This document shows positions 8,490-20,333 of a stretch of 64,000 nt of DNA, piece by piece; within the stretch, counting starts at the first letter, position 1; every line of letters begins with the position of its first letter. This DNA is from Bemisia tabaci (taxonomy: Eukaryota > Arthropoda > Insecta > Hemiptera > Aleyrodidae), in contig NC_092794.1 in NCBI RefSeq assembly GCF_918797505.1, positions 73,941,345 to 74,005,344 of the forward strand, written 5' to 3'. The position numbers and the translations under genes were made by a program. Under the pieces are notes generated by a model that saw nothing but the letters and a program-made list of their open reading frames with translations, did no database searches and was not told the origin of the DNA.

Positions 8490-9620
8490 TATCAAAATGG
8501 TGGCCGGTTAAATTTCAAAATGGCCGTAAGTTGACACCTCGGTTTTTTGTGAATGGATTTGCCTGAAACTCGGTGTTCCCGGCGGACACAGGACACAGGT
8601 AGATCGCGGCACCTAATACGAAGACGCACGTGCTTACGATCGCTCGTTGTTATCACCGCCGCATCTCCTTTCCCCCCTTCGCGCCGCGCCTACCTCTCCT
8701 GCTGGCTAGACCCGCGGCTAGCGTTTTTCCGCAGTACTGATTGTGTAACCGCGTAGTATCGTGCTTCAGTCGCGTTTTCTGCTTTTTCCTTTGCTTTGCC
8801 TTCTGTAAGTGTTGCGTATTCTCGCTGTACGTGCCTTTCCTTTTTTCTATATTTATATCTTTGCTTTCCGCTAGCTTACCGCCGTTTTCTGCTTATCTAA
8901 AGTGTTTAACGCCGTAAATATTAGGATAGTTCATGCAAGCATGGCTATCCTAACAATAATGTGCTAGACGCCGTAATTCTCGGGTGAATATCCAGCCTTT
9001 CAGCATGTGACCAGCTTACAGCCTTTTGGGACCTGCTCCTCCCTCGCCAGCCCGCTTGCCCCCCCCCCCCCCTTTCAATGCACCCCATTTTAAGGTAGGC
9101 TCAATTTGCCATCTAGTCTCTCAGCGCTGAGTGCCATTATGCAATTTTCTGTGTCTTCTTGCGATTTCATCTTTCCTCATTTTCTCTGCATCATATCACT
9201 TCTTTTTCTTTGGAGCCTCGGCTCCAACACTTTGTATCGGGGAGTATTTTGACACGAGAATAACGAATTTAATGTTAGATTTTTAAGAAACCAAAATTGC
9301 CGAAAATTGGTTGTATTTAGAAATCTAACTTGTAATGTGCTATTCTTATGCGAAAATACCCATAGGTCCGAAGTTTCAGGCAAATCCATCACCAAAAATC
9401 GAGGCGGCAAGTTTTTGGCCATTTTGAACTTAAACCGGCGGCCATTTTGAAAATTTCACTTTTTTGACATTCTTCCGTCAAATTCGTTTTTCACGTGTCA
9501 AAATACCTCCCGATACTGTGTTTCGGGCAAATTCATCCCCGAAAAACCGAGGTGTCAATTTTCGGCCATTTTGAACTCTAACCGGCCGCCATTTTGATAA
9601 TGTTTGAGGTATTGACTTCA
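8490..9620. repeat. Inverted repeat pair around unassigned sequence
   Basis: The block at 8,490-8,580 (AAATTTCAAAATGGCCG, ATGGATTTGCCTGAAACT) recurs inverted at 9,360-9,450, and a further related block lies at 9,520-9,600. The ~800 bp between is GC-richer at 8,570-8,760. It contains a perfect 9-bp hairpin at about 8,921-8,952 (TTAGGATAG / CTATCCTAA) but no recognised gene. Confidence 0.5.
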
Positions 9621-9624
9621 GGTT

Positions 9625-10085
9625 TAAGTGAAAAGTTTTTTATGTGTTTTTTCAAACGTGATATCACAAAAGGGGTCTTCCTATTTGAAAAAAAAAATTG
9701 GGGTGCGCCCTCCGAAGGGGCCCCCTTGAAAATTTCAGGGGGGCCAAAAAGTAGCTCCCTTTGACCTAAGAACATCCCCCAAGTTTCAAATCTTTATCTC
9801 AACTGTGTTAAAAGGAAAGACATTCGGTCTTTATAATATTTCTATTCCATATTTATCTTATTATAATTACTATGTATATATAGTGCCCCACTGTATTATA
9901 CTTTTCCTCCTACCCCTATCTAGGGGACATAACATTTTAATAGCACTAGCATTAAGTCTTAGCCTTAAGTCTAGTTATAATCATATTGTAAATATTCCAA
10001 TTGCTGTACAAGTAGGAGAATAAGTTTAAAATAAAAAAAAAAAAAAAATTGTTAAAAGTTAAAGGGGGTGGAAGGAACTATGGAT
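9625..10085 (-). repeat. Repeat F, copy 2, carrying a retroposed insert
   Basis: Inverted relative to 4,890-5,130. Interrupted by the poly(A)-tailed insert at 9,815-10,049. The outer block (AAAGGGGGTGGAAGGAACT) continues on the other side. Confidence 0.55.
9815..10049 (+). mobile_element. Short poly(A)-tailed retroposed insert
   Basis: About 235 bp ending in a 17-base A tract, flanked by a perfect 9-bp target duplication TGTTAAAAG (9,806-9,814 and 10,050-10,058). The uninterrupted relative is repeat F copy 1. The source is not recognised: a 5'-truncated LINE 3' end, a SINE or an mRNA 3' UTR are all possible. Confidence 0.75.
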
Positions 10086-10856
10086 CACCCGTTACAATGA
10101 AGCGCTTCCCTCCTCTATCGCAAGAAAATTTGGATTTATCACTAAACAAGTTACAAAATGATACTTGGGTACCATAGCATTTTCTAGGAACAGGTTTAGG
10201 AAGTCAGGATCCCACTAAAATTACTTTGCCATCTTTTGTGATTCTTAAACGTTTAAAATCTTCTTGATCTTATAACTCTCACTTCAGAAGCTTTTGATCT
10301 TAAAGCTCTCAAGATAGGTCAAACACTCTTGTAAATTTATCATTAAAAATTCAATTTATTGTGTTTTGTTTTGTTTGTTGCCCCTTATTGCTCATGAGAT
10401 ATTTTCTCCTTTGATTGTCCTCCAAAATACCCCAACCTTAAGCCATCCAAAAAATTTTTTGGATCATTGATGTTCAATGATTTCCTTGTCTCATTAAATT
10501 ACACAGTTAATACCCCTAAAGATGGAAATCGAATGATTCCAAGCACTGTAGGACTATATGTTTAGATAGGTTTATGGTTATCAATTGCTTTGGAAGAATT
10601 AAAGATTTTGATTGAAAGACAAACGCAAGTTGAGTTGCTTAAATCTTAAAAAAAGAGTTTTACCCAATTTCAAAAGGTTTGCTGTAAAATTCCTTGGTAT
10701 TTTACATTACAGCAAACATTATTACTTGGATCTTTACAATGATTAGTCATGATAAAAATAAAATTGATGTCAGAACTAATTTCTTTATCACTTTTAACAG
10801 TTGGGTCCAAAATGCGGAAAAGTTGAGGCTCAAAAATTCCTGCAGCGACTGATCAC

Positions 10857-12947
10857 TAGGGTGGGACTTATTTTTTTAAATCGACAAAACCAAATGTTGC
10901 ACGGTTTTAAATAGTTCTATGTGATAAAAAAACACGGTAGCCAAGAGGATTTTGAGAAAGAAATTTTTTAACCTAGCGCGCACAGAGCCTAAACATCGAG
11001 ATTTTTCTGGTTTTTTCGGCATTTTCGTCGTATATTTTTGATATTTTTATTAGACACCCTGTAATGACTCTGGAAGTTCGAAAATTGGGGAAAAGCAAGT
11101 CCGTACCACTAGTATGGAAGGGCAAATTTCAAAAGATCCATAGATGTTTGATTGTTTGTCGCACGGTGTCTTCAGATACACAAATAAGTGAAAAATATAC
11201 CTCCATTTTGACCGGTCTTTCGCTATCAAAATTTAATAGACACCCTGTAATGACAGTGGAGGTCGAAAACTTTGCTGAAAGTAAGTTCATTCCATCTTCA
11301 TGCAATAAAAAATTTTGCTTCGTTCCTGTGTTATGCATTCCTCGTTGTGCGGTGCCCGCAATCGTATCGGAAACGTCAAGTATACCTTGAATTCGGCCAA
11401 TTTTTTTTTTACCGAATTACTTTTGCAGACACCCTGTACTGACAGTGGAAGTCCGAAGCTATGTAAGAAGCTAGTGTTGAAAGAAAACAATGGATAGATT
11501 CAGGTATTTTTGAAGTGTTCGCCTCACTTTAGGGCGTCTAGCAACAACAATAAAAAATTTAAGGGTCTTCGAAAAATTGCCGTTCCTTAGTGATGTATAA
11601 CGTATATTTGCTTGCACTTAAAAGAGTCGTCGATGTCATAACAGGGTGCCAAAAAAATTTCTCACCCGAAAAATTGGCCGAATTCAGGTATACTTGACGT
11701 TTCCGATACGATTGCGGGCACCGCACAACGAGGAATGCATAACATAGGAACGAAGCAAAATTTTTTATTGCATGAAGATGGAATGAACTTACTTTCTGCA
11801 AAGTTTTCGACCTCCACTGTCATTACAGGGTGTCTATTAAATTTTGATAGCAAAAGACCGGTCACAATGGAGGTATTTTTCACTTATTTGTGTATCTGAA
11901 GACACCGTGCGACAAACAATCAAGCATCTATGGATCTTTTGAAATTTGCCCTTCCATACTAGTGGCACGGACTTGCTTTCCCCCAATTTTCGAACTTCCA
12001 GAGACATTACAGGGTGTCTAATAAATTTCGCCATTGAAGAAACGGCCGAATTGAGGTATTTTTGACGTTTGAAGTGATTGCGGGCACCGCACAACGAGGA
12101 ATGTAAGACATAGGAACCAAGTAGATTTTTTTATTCCTTGCGGAGGGTATGAACTTACTTTGTACAAATTTTCGGACCTCCACTGCCACTACAAGGTGTT
12201 CAAAAAAATTCTCCAAAAACGGCCAACTTGAGGTATTTTTGACGTTTTCGCTGCCATTTCGGGTATCGCACGACGAAGAATATAAGACGTAGGAACCAAG
12301 TAAATTTTTTTAATCCATACAAACGGTATGAATTTACTTTCCACAAAATTTCGGACCTTCATTGTCATTACAGGGCGTCCAATAAATTTTCGAACGCGAA
12401 AAAACGGTCAAAATTGAGCTATTTTTGACGGGTTTTCCACCATTGTGGGCATAGTTTGGTAGAAAATGAAAGACCTAGGAGTTTTCTGACATTTGCCCTT
12501 CCATACTGATGGTATGGACTTGCTTTTCACAAATTTTCGGATTTTTACTACCATTATAGGTTGCTCAAAAAGTTCATTATACGTTAAAAAACGGCGAAAT
12601 TTCGATTTTTAGAGCTGCCGAGCGGAGAGTTTCGGCATTATCAAGCGAAGTGATAGTGATCTAGGAGAAAAACAAAAATTTTCCCTTAATCTGCAAGGTG
12701 TGTGCTATGTTTTTACCAATTTTTGGACATCTAGCGTCAAATCCGTGTTGCTGGCAAAAATATCAAAAATATACGACGAAAATGCCGAAAAAACCAAAAA
12801 AATCTCGATGTTTAGGCTCTGTGCGCGCCGGGTTAAAAATTTTTTTTCTCAAAATCCTCTTGGCTACCGTGTTTTTTTATCACATAGAACCATTTAAAGC
12901 CGTGCAACATTTGGTTTTGTCGATTTAAAAAAATAAGTCCCACCCTA
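10857..12947. mobile_element. Foldback element D, complete (2,091 bp), 8-bp TSD
   Basis: Ends TAGGGTGGGACTTATTTTTT and its reverse complement, in inverted arms of about 190 bp (10,857-11,047 and 12,750-12,947). Perfect target duplication CTGATCAC at 10,849-10,856 and 12,948-12,955. The interior has inverted arrays of ~180-bp units, each starting with a GACACCCTGTAATGAC-like block (11,050, 11,233, 11,430; inverted from 11,640 at about 180-bp steps). No transposase. An 8-bp duplication with a TAGGG end suggests hAT, non-autonomous. Confidence 0.8.
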
Positions 12948-12955
12948 CTGATCAC

Positions 12956-13270
12956 GTGTTGCGTTAGCACTAAGAATCATCTGATTTCGCTTAAATTTGG
13001 GGATATCAAATGTTTAACATAATGACGTAAAATACCATTGAATATTCATGAACCGGGATAATTTTTTTGATTGCGGTAATCTGGGACATTCTACTGTCCA
13101 TGTAAGGTAGACTTATATCCGGGTATCGAAGTCCGAATCTAGATCAGTTACGTTTATCGTCTTCAGCCTCATTTCTTCTGGTTTGAAGTTTGTCAAGGGT
13201 GTCACCCCTCATCACAGCTTCTAATACTATTGGTTCAGGGAATTAAAAGTGAATAATTAATTTTTTATAG
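12956..13270. other. Intron sequence, nothing recognised
   Basis: End of the first visible KIAA0319L intron. The sequence just upstream (10,059-10,848) is likewise unassigned AT-rich intron. Confidence 0.5.
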
Positions 13271-13382
13271 CTCGTGCTGGATCCAATTTGACAATATCCT
13301 TACCTCAAACGTGGACTACCCTTGATGGATCGAAAAGTACCGATGATGTAGGCATAGTATCCTGGAAATGGGAATCTATAAG
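13271..13382 (+). CDS. KIAA0319L: KIAA0319L-like, exon (first half of a PKD domain)
   Basis: Starts after TTTTTTATAG and ends before GTAAAG; phase 1 in, phase 2 out. Joined to the previous exon it restores PPVARAG, the standard PKD linker. It then gives beta-strands with DGSKSTDDVGIVSWKWES, the conserved D-G-S-x-S-x-D-D turn and W-x-W strand of PKD domains. The 8.7-kb intron before it holds a Ginger-like element, a hammerhead repeat and a 2.1-kb foldback element. Confidence 0.88.
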
Positions 13383-14785
13383 GTAAAGGCACACCCCCTA
13401 TTACTGTCTAAAATTCATTAATTTCAGAGTTTGTAACCCTCGCCTGTATAAGAAAAAAGAGAGAGCACGATGCGGCAGAGTGAAGACAACGAGAAGAAAG
13501 ACTGAGACAGGGCCTCGGAGGAGCCTAAGACTAGGACAAAATGGAAAGGAAAAACACGAGGTTGTGTTAGGGCAGGACCAAAAAAACTGCAAACCCGATC
13601 AGACCGGACACTAAAAAGAGGAAATGAACACGAAAGTTTTGGCCTTAAAGGCCAACCCCCCCCCCCAAAAAAAAAAATACATCTTAGAGGGATGGGGGAT
13701 GCGACCACGAGAACCAAAGGTAGAAACTACAGTAAAATGGAGCCACTTGTGGTGGGAGATGGTAAGGTGTTGATGATCGCTTCCCATTGGTCCGGACTGT
13801 TCCAAAACAATCCGGGTGGGAAAAGGTCTCAAATATGAATGTAACCTCGTTACAAGTTTAATTCAAATGAAATTGATAACTCTGTTCAAGGATATCAAAA
13901 TGCCCCCTGATGATATCAGAGGGGCCTTTAAACTGAGGTTTTTGAGAATTTTAACCTTGTACCGCATCCTCTTCTCCTATGGACCTTCAAAACTTGTACT
14001 GAGAGGAATTTCGTCTGGAATATTTCTTAATTATATTTAATATCTTTATGACTGTTATTGTGGCATAAGCCTCTCAGTTTTATTTCGCAAAAAAGCAATA
14101 TGTGTGCGTCACTTATCACTATCCGCAATTATGATATTTGTGTACCCTGAGGATTTATCCAAACCTACAGACAAACGCCTTACCACTCACTCTCTGGCGC
14201 TAAAGTCTGGTATTTTTGACTGTGGTAAGGACTCTTTTGACCCTCATGTCCGGAATCTTTGATCATCTCCCATTGCTCCAAGTGGTGAAATTGAGCCTAT
14301 CTGTAAATGCATATCCTTACAACAGTGTGCGGTAATAGTCGCAGCTAGAGCACCTGGATTCTGGAGTGTGGATAGTTTGAGACGCGGAGCATCTAGAACT
14401 CAAAATTTTCAAATTTTAGGAAATCTTGAGGTTGAATAACTTTTTGACCAGCATGAGAATTCATATTTTGCCTTCTCTGAGGAATTCAAAGAATTATCTG
14501 ACCTTTAAGTGGATACTTAAGCTGACAGAGCAGTTTCTTAAGTATAGAAAGAAGGGGGGGGGGGGGGGGATCATTTAACCAGTCGTAAGTATCACTATTT
14601 CAAATTCTCCATTTCCCCCTCCTTTAGGTTTGAAAAGGATGATGACAGACAAGTGCAAGGATTTTTTCTGTTTATAAGTTAACTGCTCATGTCAGTTGAA
14701 GTGCAGGGTTTTAACGGATTTTAGTAATAGTGGCTTTGCCATAGAAGTGCTTCATTCCTTTCATAATTGCTTTTCTGTTTTTCAG
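13383..14785. other. Intron sequence, nothing recognised
   Basis: Contains purine-rich sequence (13,440-13,720), short C/A homopolymers at 13,658-13,677 and a G homopolymer near 14,556. No repeat partner elsewhere in the window was noticed. The introns at 14,935-15,741 (pyrimidine-rich CCCTCTCTCC tract, 15,380-15,450) and 15,933-16,670 likewise hold nothing assigned. Confidence 0.5.
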
Positions 14786-14934
14786 TGGTCCAAGTACCGT
14801 GAATTTTCAACAAAACAATGCCTCTCTAGTTAACGTTACTGGTCTGACCAAAGGTGATTATCATCTTAGATTAACTGTGTTTGATAATAATGGCAATGCT
14901 GCATCTGATGACGTTTTCATAACAGTTACACAAA
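14786..14934 (+). CDS. KIAA0319L: KIAA0319L-like, exon (second half of the PKD domain)
   Basis: Follows CTGTTTTTCAG and ends before GTAAGT. Taking up phase 2 it reads GPSTVNFQQNNASLVNVTGL, then GDYHLRLTVFDNNGNAASDD, the Y-x-h-x-L-x-V-x-D-x-x-G signature of the last strands of a PKD domain. Two N-x-S/T sequons (NAS, NVT) suggest an extracellular glycosylated face. Exits in phase 1. Confidence 0.9.
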
Positions 14935-15741
14935 GTAAGTATCAGCTAAACATTAATAATTAACATTAGTTCCACTTTAAATTGCTCAAGAAATCTATTT
15001 TGCATGTTAAACTAGACATTTTTAATTTTTTTTCATTAAAGAATTTGTAATTTTTATTTTTTCTTCTCCCAGGAAAACTTAGTGTTTGTTTAGTCTCCAA
15101 TTTGTGAAGAAAGTCTTTCCAATTTTGAAAGAAGTCTGAAACACAAAAACTGATGTATGTACTAATCCATACGCCAGAGCTCATTTATGAACAGGCTTGT
15201 CCTCTTTTAAGAAAATACAGGTCCAACAATTATTCAGGCTCATACAATTGAGAATTGACGATGAACTAAAACTTTGGAGGCCCCTAAATTCCTCATGTCA
15301 AAAATTTCATTCTCTACTCTCAAAAATACTACTGCCCAAGTGCCCATGCAAAATCTATGGGTTTCTTTATTGGTCTCTTTCCCTCCCTCTCTCCCTCCCT
15401 CTCCCCCCTCTCTCACCCACTCTCTCTCTCCCCCCTTTTCCCCCTTTTTATTCTTGATGATGGAAAGTTATTGAAAGTAAAAAATCCAAATTGATGAAGG
15501 ATTTTCAATATTGAACTCCTGGCTCTTAATTTTTCTCCTTTTGGTGTCAAAAAATTATTTATCAGAGGCAAAATCCTTCTCTTTCTTTACAGCTCTTTGC
15601 TTCCCTTTATCTTCTTATCACAGGAGAATTTCTTATTCTTTGGTATAAAATTGCCATGTTCGACAAAATTAGTCGGATATTCTTTTCATCACTCGCAATT
15701 TTTAAATTCTCTAAAATTGCAACGCTTTCTGTATTTTTCAG

Positions 15742-15932
15742 ACAAAAATGCCCCTCCAAAAGCTAACGGTGGTGGTGATCAGACTGTGATATTACCTATA
15801 AATTTTGTCGTTTTAAATGGGTCTGCTTCTTCAGATGATTTAGGAATTGTCAAGTGGGAATGGTTTAGAGAACCCTCAAGTTTAGCCCTAGGCACAATTA
15901 TTCTTAATTCAGACAAATCGCCCATTGTCATG
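15742..15932 (+). CDS. KIAA0319L: KIAA0319L-like, exon (first half of the last PKD domain)
   Basis: Follows TATTTTTCAG and ends with ATG before GTAAAT. Encodes NKNAPPKANGGGDQTVILPI, then LNGSASSDDLGIVKWEWFRE, again the PKD S-x-S-x-D-D turn and W-x-W strand. Exits in phase 0. The exon split inside the PKD domain is the same as in the preceding domain, as expected for duplicated domains. Confidence 0.9.
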
Positions 15933-16670
15933 GTAAATATATGTTAATTATCAAATAGTAAGCCTCTTATGAGGCTTTGTTTTTTATTATTTTTTATTTT
16001 TGAACGATTTTTTAAACTTAGCAAGAATGGGACGGTTTTAGATTTTTCCAAAACTATGAATAGTCTTGAACAACTGCATTTTCTTTATTTTTTATCTTAT
16101 TAATTTGCACGAATGGATGTATATTTGCAGGAATAACTCTTTTGAAACCATTTTTTTGTAACCTCTAGAACCTTAAAATCATATTATTGCACCCCTGATG
16201 TAGTAACGTAACTCAATTTTATCACATGAACCTAAGAGAGCATGGGGTTCTAAGGATGATAAGGTGCATTTGGTGCATCTCAAAAAGGAGCTATGCTCTT
16301 ATACCAGAGACGTAATGATATGCGCTATATCTTTAAAAGTTTTATGTTTCAAACTACCCTCTTAAAGACCGTTGAAGATATTTTTTTAATATATCATAAT
16401 GAGACTTCAATTTTTGTTTTTTAAGCAAAATCATTTGTCGAAGAGCTTGTCAGTGCTTGTTATGATGTAATGAAATTTGTGGTGGAATATTTCACTGAAT
16501 TTGGCTCATGCTTTAGTGACGATACAACTTAATGTATGTTTCATCGGTAAGGACTCAGGTTCTAACAGAGGGCTGCTGAACAAGATCTAAAAATCAAATA
16601 AACTTAACAGCTTCGCATTTTTCAATTAAAAGTGTGATACTTCCATTACATGGGCTTTTTTTCCTTCCAG

Positions 16671-16770
16671 CTGACAGGCCTTGTGGTGGGAAGGTACGTT
16701 TTTAGATTAAAAGTGACAGACGATCATGGTGTGTCAAGTGAAGATACAGTCTCAATCATTGTAAAACCAG
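16671..16770 (+). CDS. KIAA0319L: KIAA0319L-like, exon (end of the last PKD domain)
   Basis: Follows TTCCTTCCAG and ends before GTATTC. Reads LTGLVVGRYVFRLKVTDDHG then SSEDTVSIIVKP, the terminal strands of the last PKD domain. Phase 0 in, phase 1 out. A copy of the ~500-bp foldback MITE begins about 50 bp downstream in the next intron. Confidence 0.88.
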
Positions 16771-16823
16771 GTATTCCGCTGTGTTCCATTTACTTATCTT
16801 TTATTTTTACATAATCCCTCTTC

Positions 16824-17310
16824 AATGGAGTTCTTGCATGTGTCAGGTATTTGCGATTAAAGTATTTCTTCTTATTTAAAATTTTGCAGGAAACGTGATG
16901 ATGCCTCTAGTGTTCTCTAAAATCAACTCCCAAGCTCAAAAAAAGCTCTCAAAGTTGAGGTTGTATGGAAGAGGTTTCCAACGCTGTGTTGAGAGTCCAC
17001 CTCTATATTTAGTCAAACTCTTCATGCACAGATGTGGAGCAAATACATTAGGAGGGTTGCTGCAGTTTCAACTCTGGAGTTTCCAAAGAAAATGGCAACT
17101 TTGCTAATCACTATTTGTGTCAGGAGAGTTTGACTGGACATTCAGACGGACTCTCAGGACAACGTTAGGTATCCCCTCCTTTAGGGCCTCAACTTTGAGA
17201 GCTTTTTTTGAGCTTGAGAGTTGATTTCAGCGAAAAACAGTGACACCATTTTGTTTCTTGCAAAATTTTACGTCAGAAATAGTACTAAAATTGCAAATCC
17301 CTGACTTACA
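16824..17310. mobile_element. Foldback MITE family A, diverged copy
   Basis: Same architecture as 1,172-1,671 but clearly older: shared AATCAACTCCCAAGCTCAAA, GAGAGTCCACCTCTA and, inverted, TTTTTTTGAGCTTGAGAG. Lies in the KIAA0319L intron between 16,770 and 17,580. Confidence 0.7.
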
Positions 17311-17579
17311 AAAGAACCCCATCGTGCCAAGCTATAGGTTTGGTAATGGGTTATTCTTTATTTTTCAAGAAACTATGTATTTTATATTGACTTCCTTTCC
17401 AAGATTAGTCATTCTCTCCCGTATGCTGTCAGCTTTTACCCAAAAATTAACTCCTCTAGAAGAAAGAGAAGTAGCCGCATGGTATTGAAAATCGTGTCAG
17501 TATAATTGTACCCTCTTGTGGGATATACCCTCAAGCTTAGTTTTTGAAGTTTAATCAAATCCTCTCAACTACTTTTTAG

Positions 17580-17876
17580 ATCCATTCCTACTGTCGCTGG
17601 TGGAGTTGCGAATTAATGTTGCTGCAACAATGTTAACAAGCAGTCAAGCAGATTGTGTTGTTTCTCGACTTGGAATTTTGCTTGGGAAAGACATTGTCAC
17701 GAGAGGCTGGCAGGCAGAATCGCCCAGTTACCATGTCCTTCTAACATTTTATGCTTCAAATCAGTCTGCAACAGAAGTCGTCTCAATCTTGAGACATAAG
17801 TTATATCAAGATCCGGGATTACTTCAGTTGCCTGTTGTCAGCGTCAACACTGCTGTTTGTCAAAACAACTGCTCTG
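17580..17876 (+). CDS. KIAA0319L: KIAA0319L-like, exon (juxtamembrane domain after the PKDs)
   Basis: Largest exon (297 nt), following ACTTTTTAG and ending before GTATGT. The roughly 98 residues contain MLTSSQADCVVSRLGILLGK, a VLLTFYAS strand and VVSVNTAVCQNNCSG. They match the region between the last PKD and the cysteine-rich module of vertebrate KIAA0319 proteins in order and spacing; the VDTAVC...CSGHG block there is VNTAVC...CSGHG here once the next exon is added. Phase 1 in and out. Confidence 0.9.
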
Positions 17877-18439
17877 GTATGTTAAACATTCAGCCCAAAT
17901 TATTACACTATGAATCAACTTCATAATAATGAAGAACACTAACTGCTTCCCGGTTATGAGTCTATGATCCTATATGACTTAAGAGTGATAATTGCATTAA
18001 TCTCCAAGCAGCCAGTCATGGCGCAGCTTTACAGGAAAAATCTGGGGAGAAAATTGATCTTGGGAAACCAGAAAAAGTCTGGGAAAAAGAGCCAAGTGCT
18101 CTAAATATAGGGGCAAAAAGTGTTTTAGGAAATTGGAAAGATTCAAATCTTGCGTAGGGTCCATAGGGTTGAAGAGGTTGATGATCCCAAGTAACCAGAA
18201 TTTCATCATCCAGAAGCCTTACTGCCTCTGAGTGCCTTGGGATGTGAAGGGAGGGGGAGGTCCTGTTCAAAAGTTGGGGCTCCTGTCACAATTTTTAAAT
18301 GAATTGATCAGAATCAGAGAATATAGAAAAGGAGGAGTATCGTTTTGGGCCTTCTCCGGCCCCACCTGGATTTTGCTGAATGTTTAATATTTTCAAAGTA
18401 CTAGTCTTGGGTAGACTTTATGCCAAATATTTTACCCAA

Positions 18440-19300
18440 CGGAGCCCATGCAAAGGTGCAACAACGCCTCAAACCCAGAATCTTGTCATTGAAAAATAGT
18501 TATTTTCGTCGACTTTTTCGACTGTTATCACTCTTCCAGCAAATGATTCCTGTGTATTTTTTTGCGTACTTTCCGTTTCTGGCCTGTTTAAAGGCCTCCG
18601 ATAAATTTTAATGCCATCTTTGGCTCATTTTTAGGGTTTTTTTTTCAATTTTACACATGCAGAAATCAATTCACACTAAGAGCCGTACACGTTTTTGAAA
18701 GGAACGCACAAAAACGAATAAAAAATGTTCAGTACAACTTTTTTCTACTTTGCCAAATTTTTGATAAAAATCGTTCCAAAGATCCAAAAATGGCAAAAAT
18801 TCGATAAATTGCTGCAGTTTAGGTTCAAGAAAGTGGGGTACAACTTTAATATTGACGTACGTAACAGCTCTTACCTATACAACATATCAAAAAATTAACG
18901 TTGCACCTGGATTCCCACGATGTGAAAATTGACCGGGCGTCGATTTTAGCGGCCTTTTTTTTACTTGAAGGTAGCTGTTTTGAATGTTTTTCGACTGTAG
19001 TCACCCTCCATAGGTATGTACTCTATGTATTTTTCTACGTAATTTTCATATCTGGCCATGAAATTGGCTTCCTGTGAATTTTAAAAGGCCTAAACGGTCC
19101 ATTGTTGCCAATTTTCATCAATTTATAGGGTTTTTCTCAAGTTTACGTGTGTGAAACTTAATTTAATCTAAAAACTGTGTACATTTTCGGAAAGAACGTA
19201 AAAAAATACATATAATATGTGCTTTGTAACTTTTCCCTACGTTGCCAAATTTTCGAGAAAAATCGTCCTGAAGCGCCAAAAATGCCAAAAATTGGAGTAA
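18440..19300. repeat. Diverged tandem duplication of about 470 bp
   Basis: The block at 18,500-18,830 aligns with 18,975-19,290 with many substitutions (TTTTTCGACTGTTATCAC vs TTTTTCGACTGTAGTCAC; TAGGGTTTTT; TTTGCCAAATTTTTGA vs GTTGCCAAATTTTCGA). An ancient repeat of unknown type. The flanking intron (17,877-18,440 and 19,300-19,898) has no recognised content. Confidence 0.6.
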
Positions 19301-19898
19301 TCATCACAAAGATGAGCTTTATGACTCTTCAGTAAAAACTTAGGTCAGAATTTTCTGCACTTTGATTTCAAATTTATAATTTTAAAATTTTAAGAGGAAC
19401 CCTGATTTTTAAAGACAGGACCCCCTTTTAAGCTCCCACGGGATTCTGGGGTGGCTTCGTGATGATGACATCTGTTTCTTTGAGGTCAGATGCTTACTCA
19501 ACCCTATTGACCTCAACCTCATCTGATCCAAAATAATTGAGATAAAAGCCTAGTACATGTGATCAGGGACATCCCGTATAGCTCCAGGTTATCTCTCAAC
19601 CAGGTCAGAAAATCATAAAGTAATTAATTTACATTCTAGAGTATCTCTCAAGTCGAGGACTTCTCTTAATCCTGGCAAGGGAAAATTTAGAAAAATAATG
19701 GCATTCCAAAATTAAACTGTGTCTATCCAACAGAGAGCTTTTTAAAAGTTTCATCTTTCATAAAGAGTTAAGATACTAATGATGAATTCATGTTTTATCC
19801 CTGAAACTGATGAAATGTCTATCCATTTTTTCTCTGGATGGATAAAGGATCCTACCTAAGGCCGAACTGACGACTGTGCTTTTGGGATTATTTTGCAG

Positions 19899-20000
19899 GT
19901 CATGGATTATGTGAACAAGAAACTAGGTTATGTCTGTGTGAAGCGTTCTGGATGAATGATCTCTTCCGGCGATACTTAGGGGATGGAGAGTCTAATTGTG
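19899..20000 (+). CDS. KIAA0319L: KIAA0319L-like, exon (EGF-like cysteine module)
   Basis: Follows TTTTGCAG and ends before GTAAGT. Encodes GHGLCEQETRLCLCEAFWMN followed by a segment ending RRYLGDGESNC. The C-x(6)-C-x-C pattern and the W-M-x-x-L...R-Y...D-G-E-S-N-C tail are diagnostic for KIAA0319-family proteins just outside the membrane. A degraded gypsy LTR starts about 144 bp into the following intron. Confidence 0.93.
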
Positions 20001-20143
20001 GTAAGTTTTTCCTTAATTCTTATGTATTTTTGTCTTTTCCTGATCTATGAGCTCCCTTTCACAGTTTTGTATTCCTGTCGCTGGTTTCCAGAGGCTTTTA
20101 ATAGGTACAGAAACGATGTACTATCTAATATATTGGATGCTAG

Positions 20144-20333
20144 AGTTAATACATTGTAAGATGCTGAAAAAGAGCAAGGTGAAAAGAAGAGACTCTCGGA
20201 GACATGTCAGAAGACAAAGGTACATTGTGAAGCGATAACAGAGTAGCCTGCAGGCTGTTACACCTGGTAAGGGCTAGAGTCCTCTGCCTACACATACTAT
20301 CAACCTATGAACTAGTGAACTAATGATCCAACA
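20144..20333 (-). repeat. 3' LTR of a decayed gypsy-like element
   Basis: A 190-bp sequence matching 24,115-24,304 (also 190 bp) with many substitutions. On the - strand it begins TGTTGGATCATTAGTTC, and a purine tract (GCAGGGGAGAA) lies just upstream as expected for a polypurine tract. The inner terminal TG/CA on the + side has mutated. Confidence 0.75.

Noticed and set aside
8921..8952. Hairpin TTAGGATAG...CTATCCTAA as an intrinsic terminator
   Set aside because: Eukaryotic context, and no T-run follows; kept only as an inverted repeat.
11064..12216. Several frames of 65-108 codons with shared segments
   Set aside because: They are readings of the ~180-bp units of foldback element D in both orientations.
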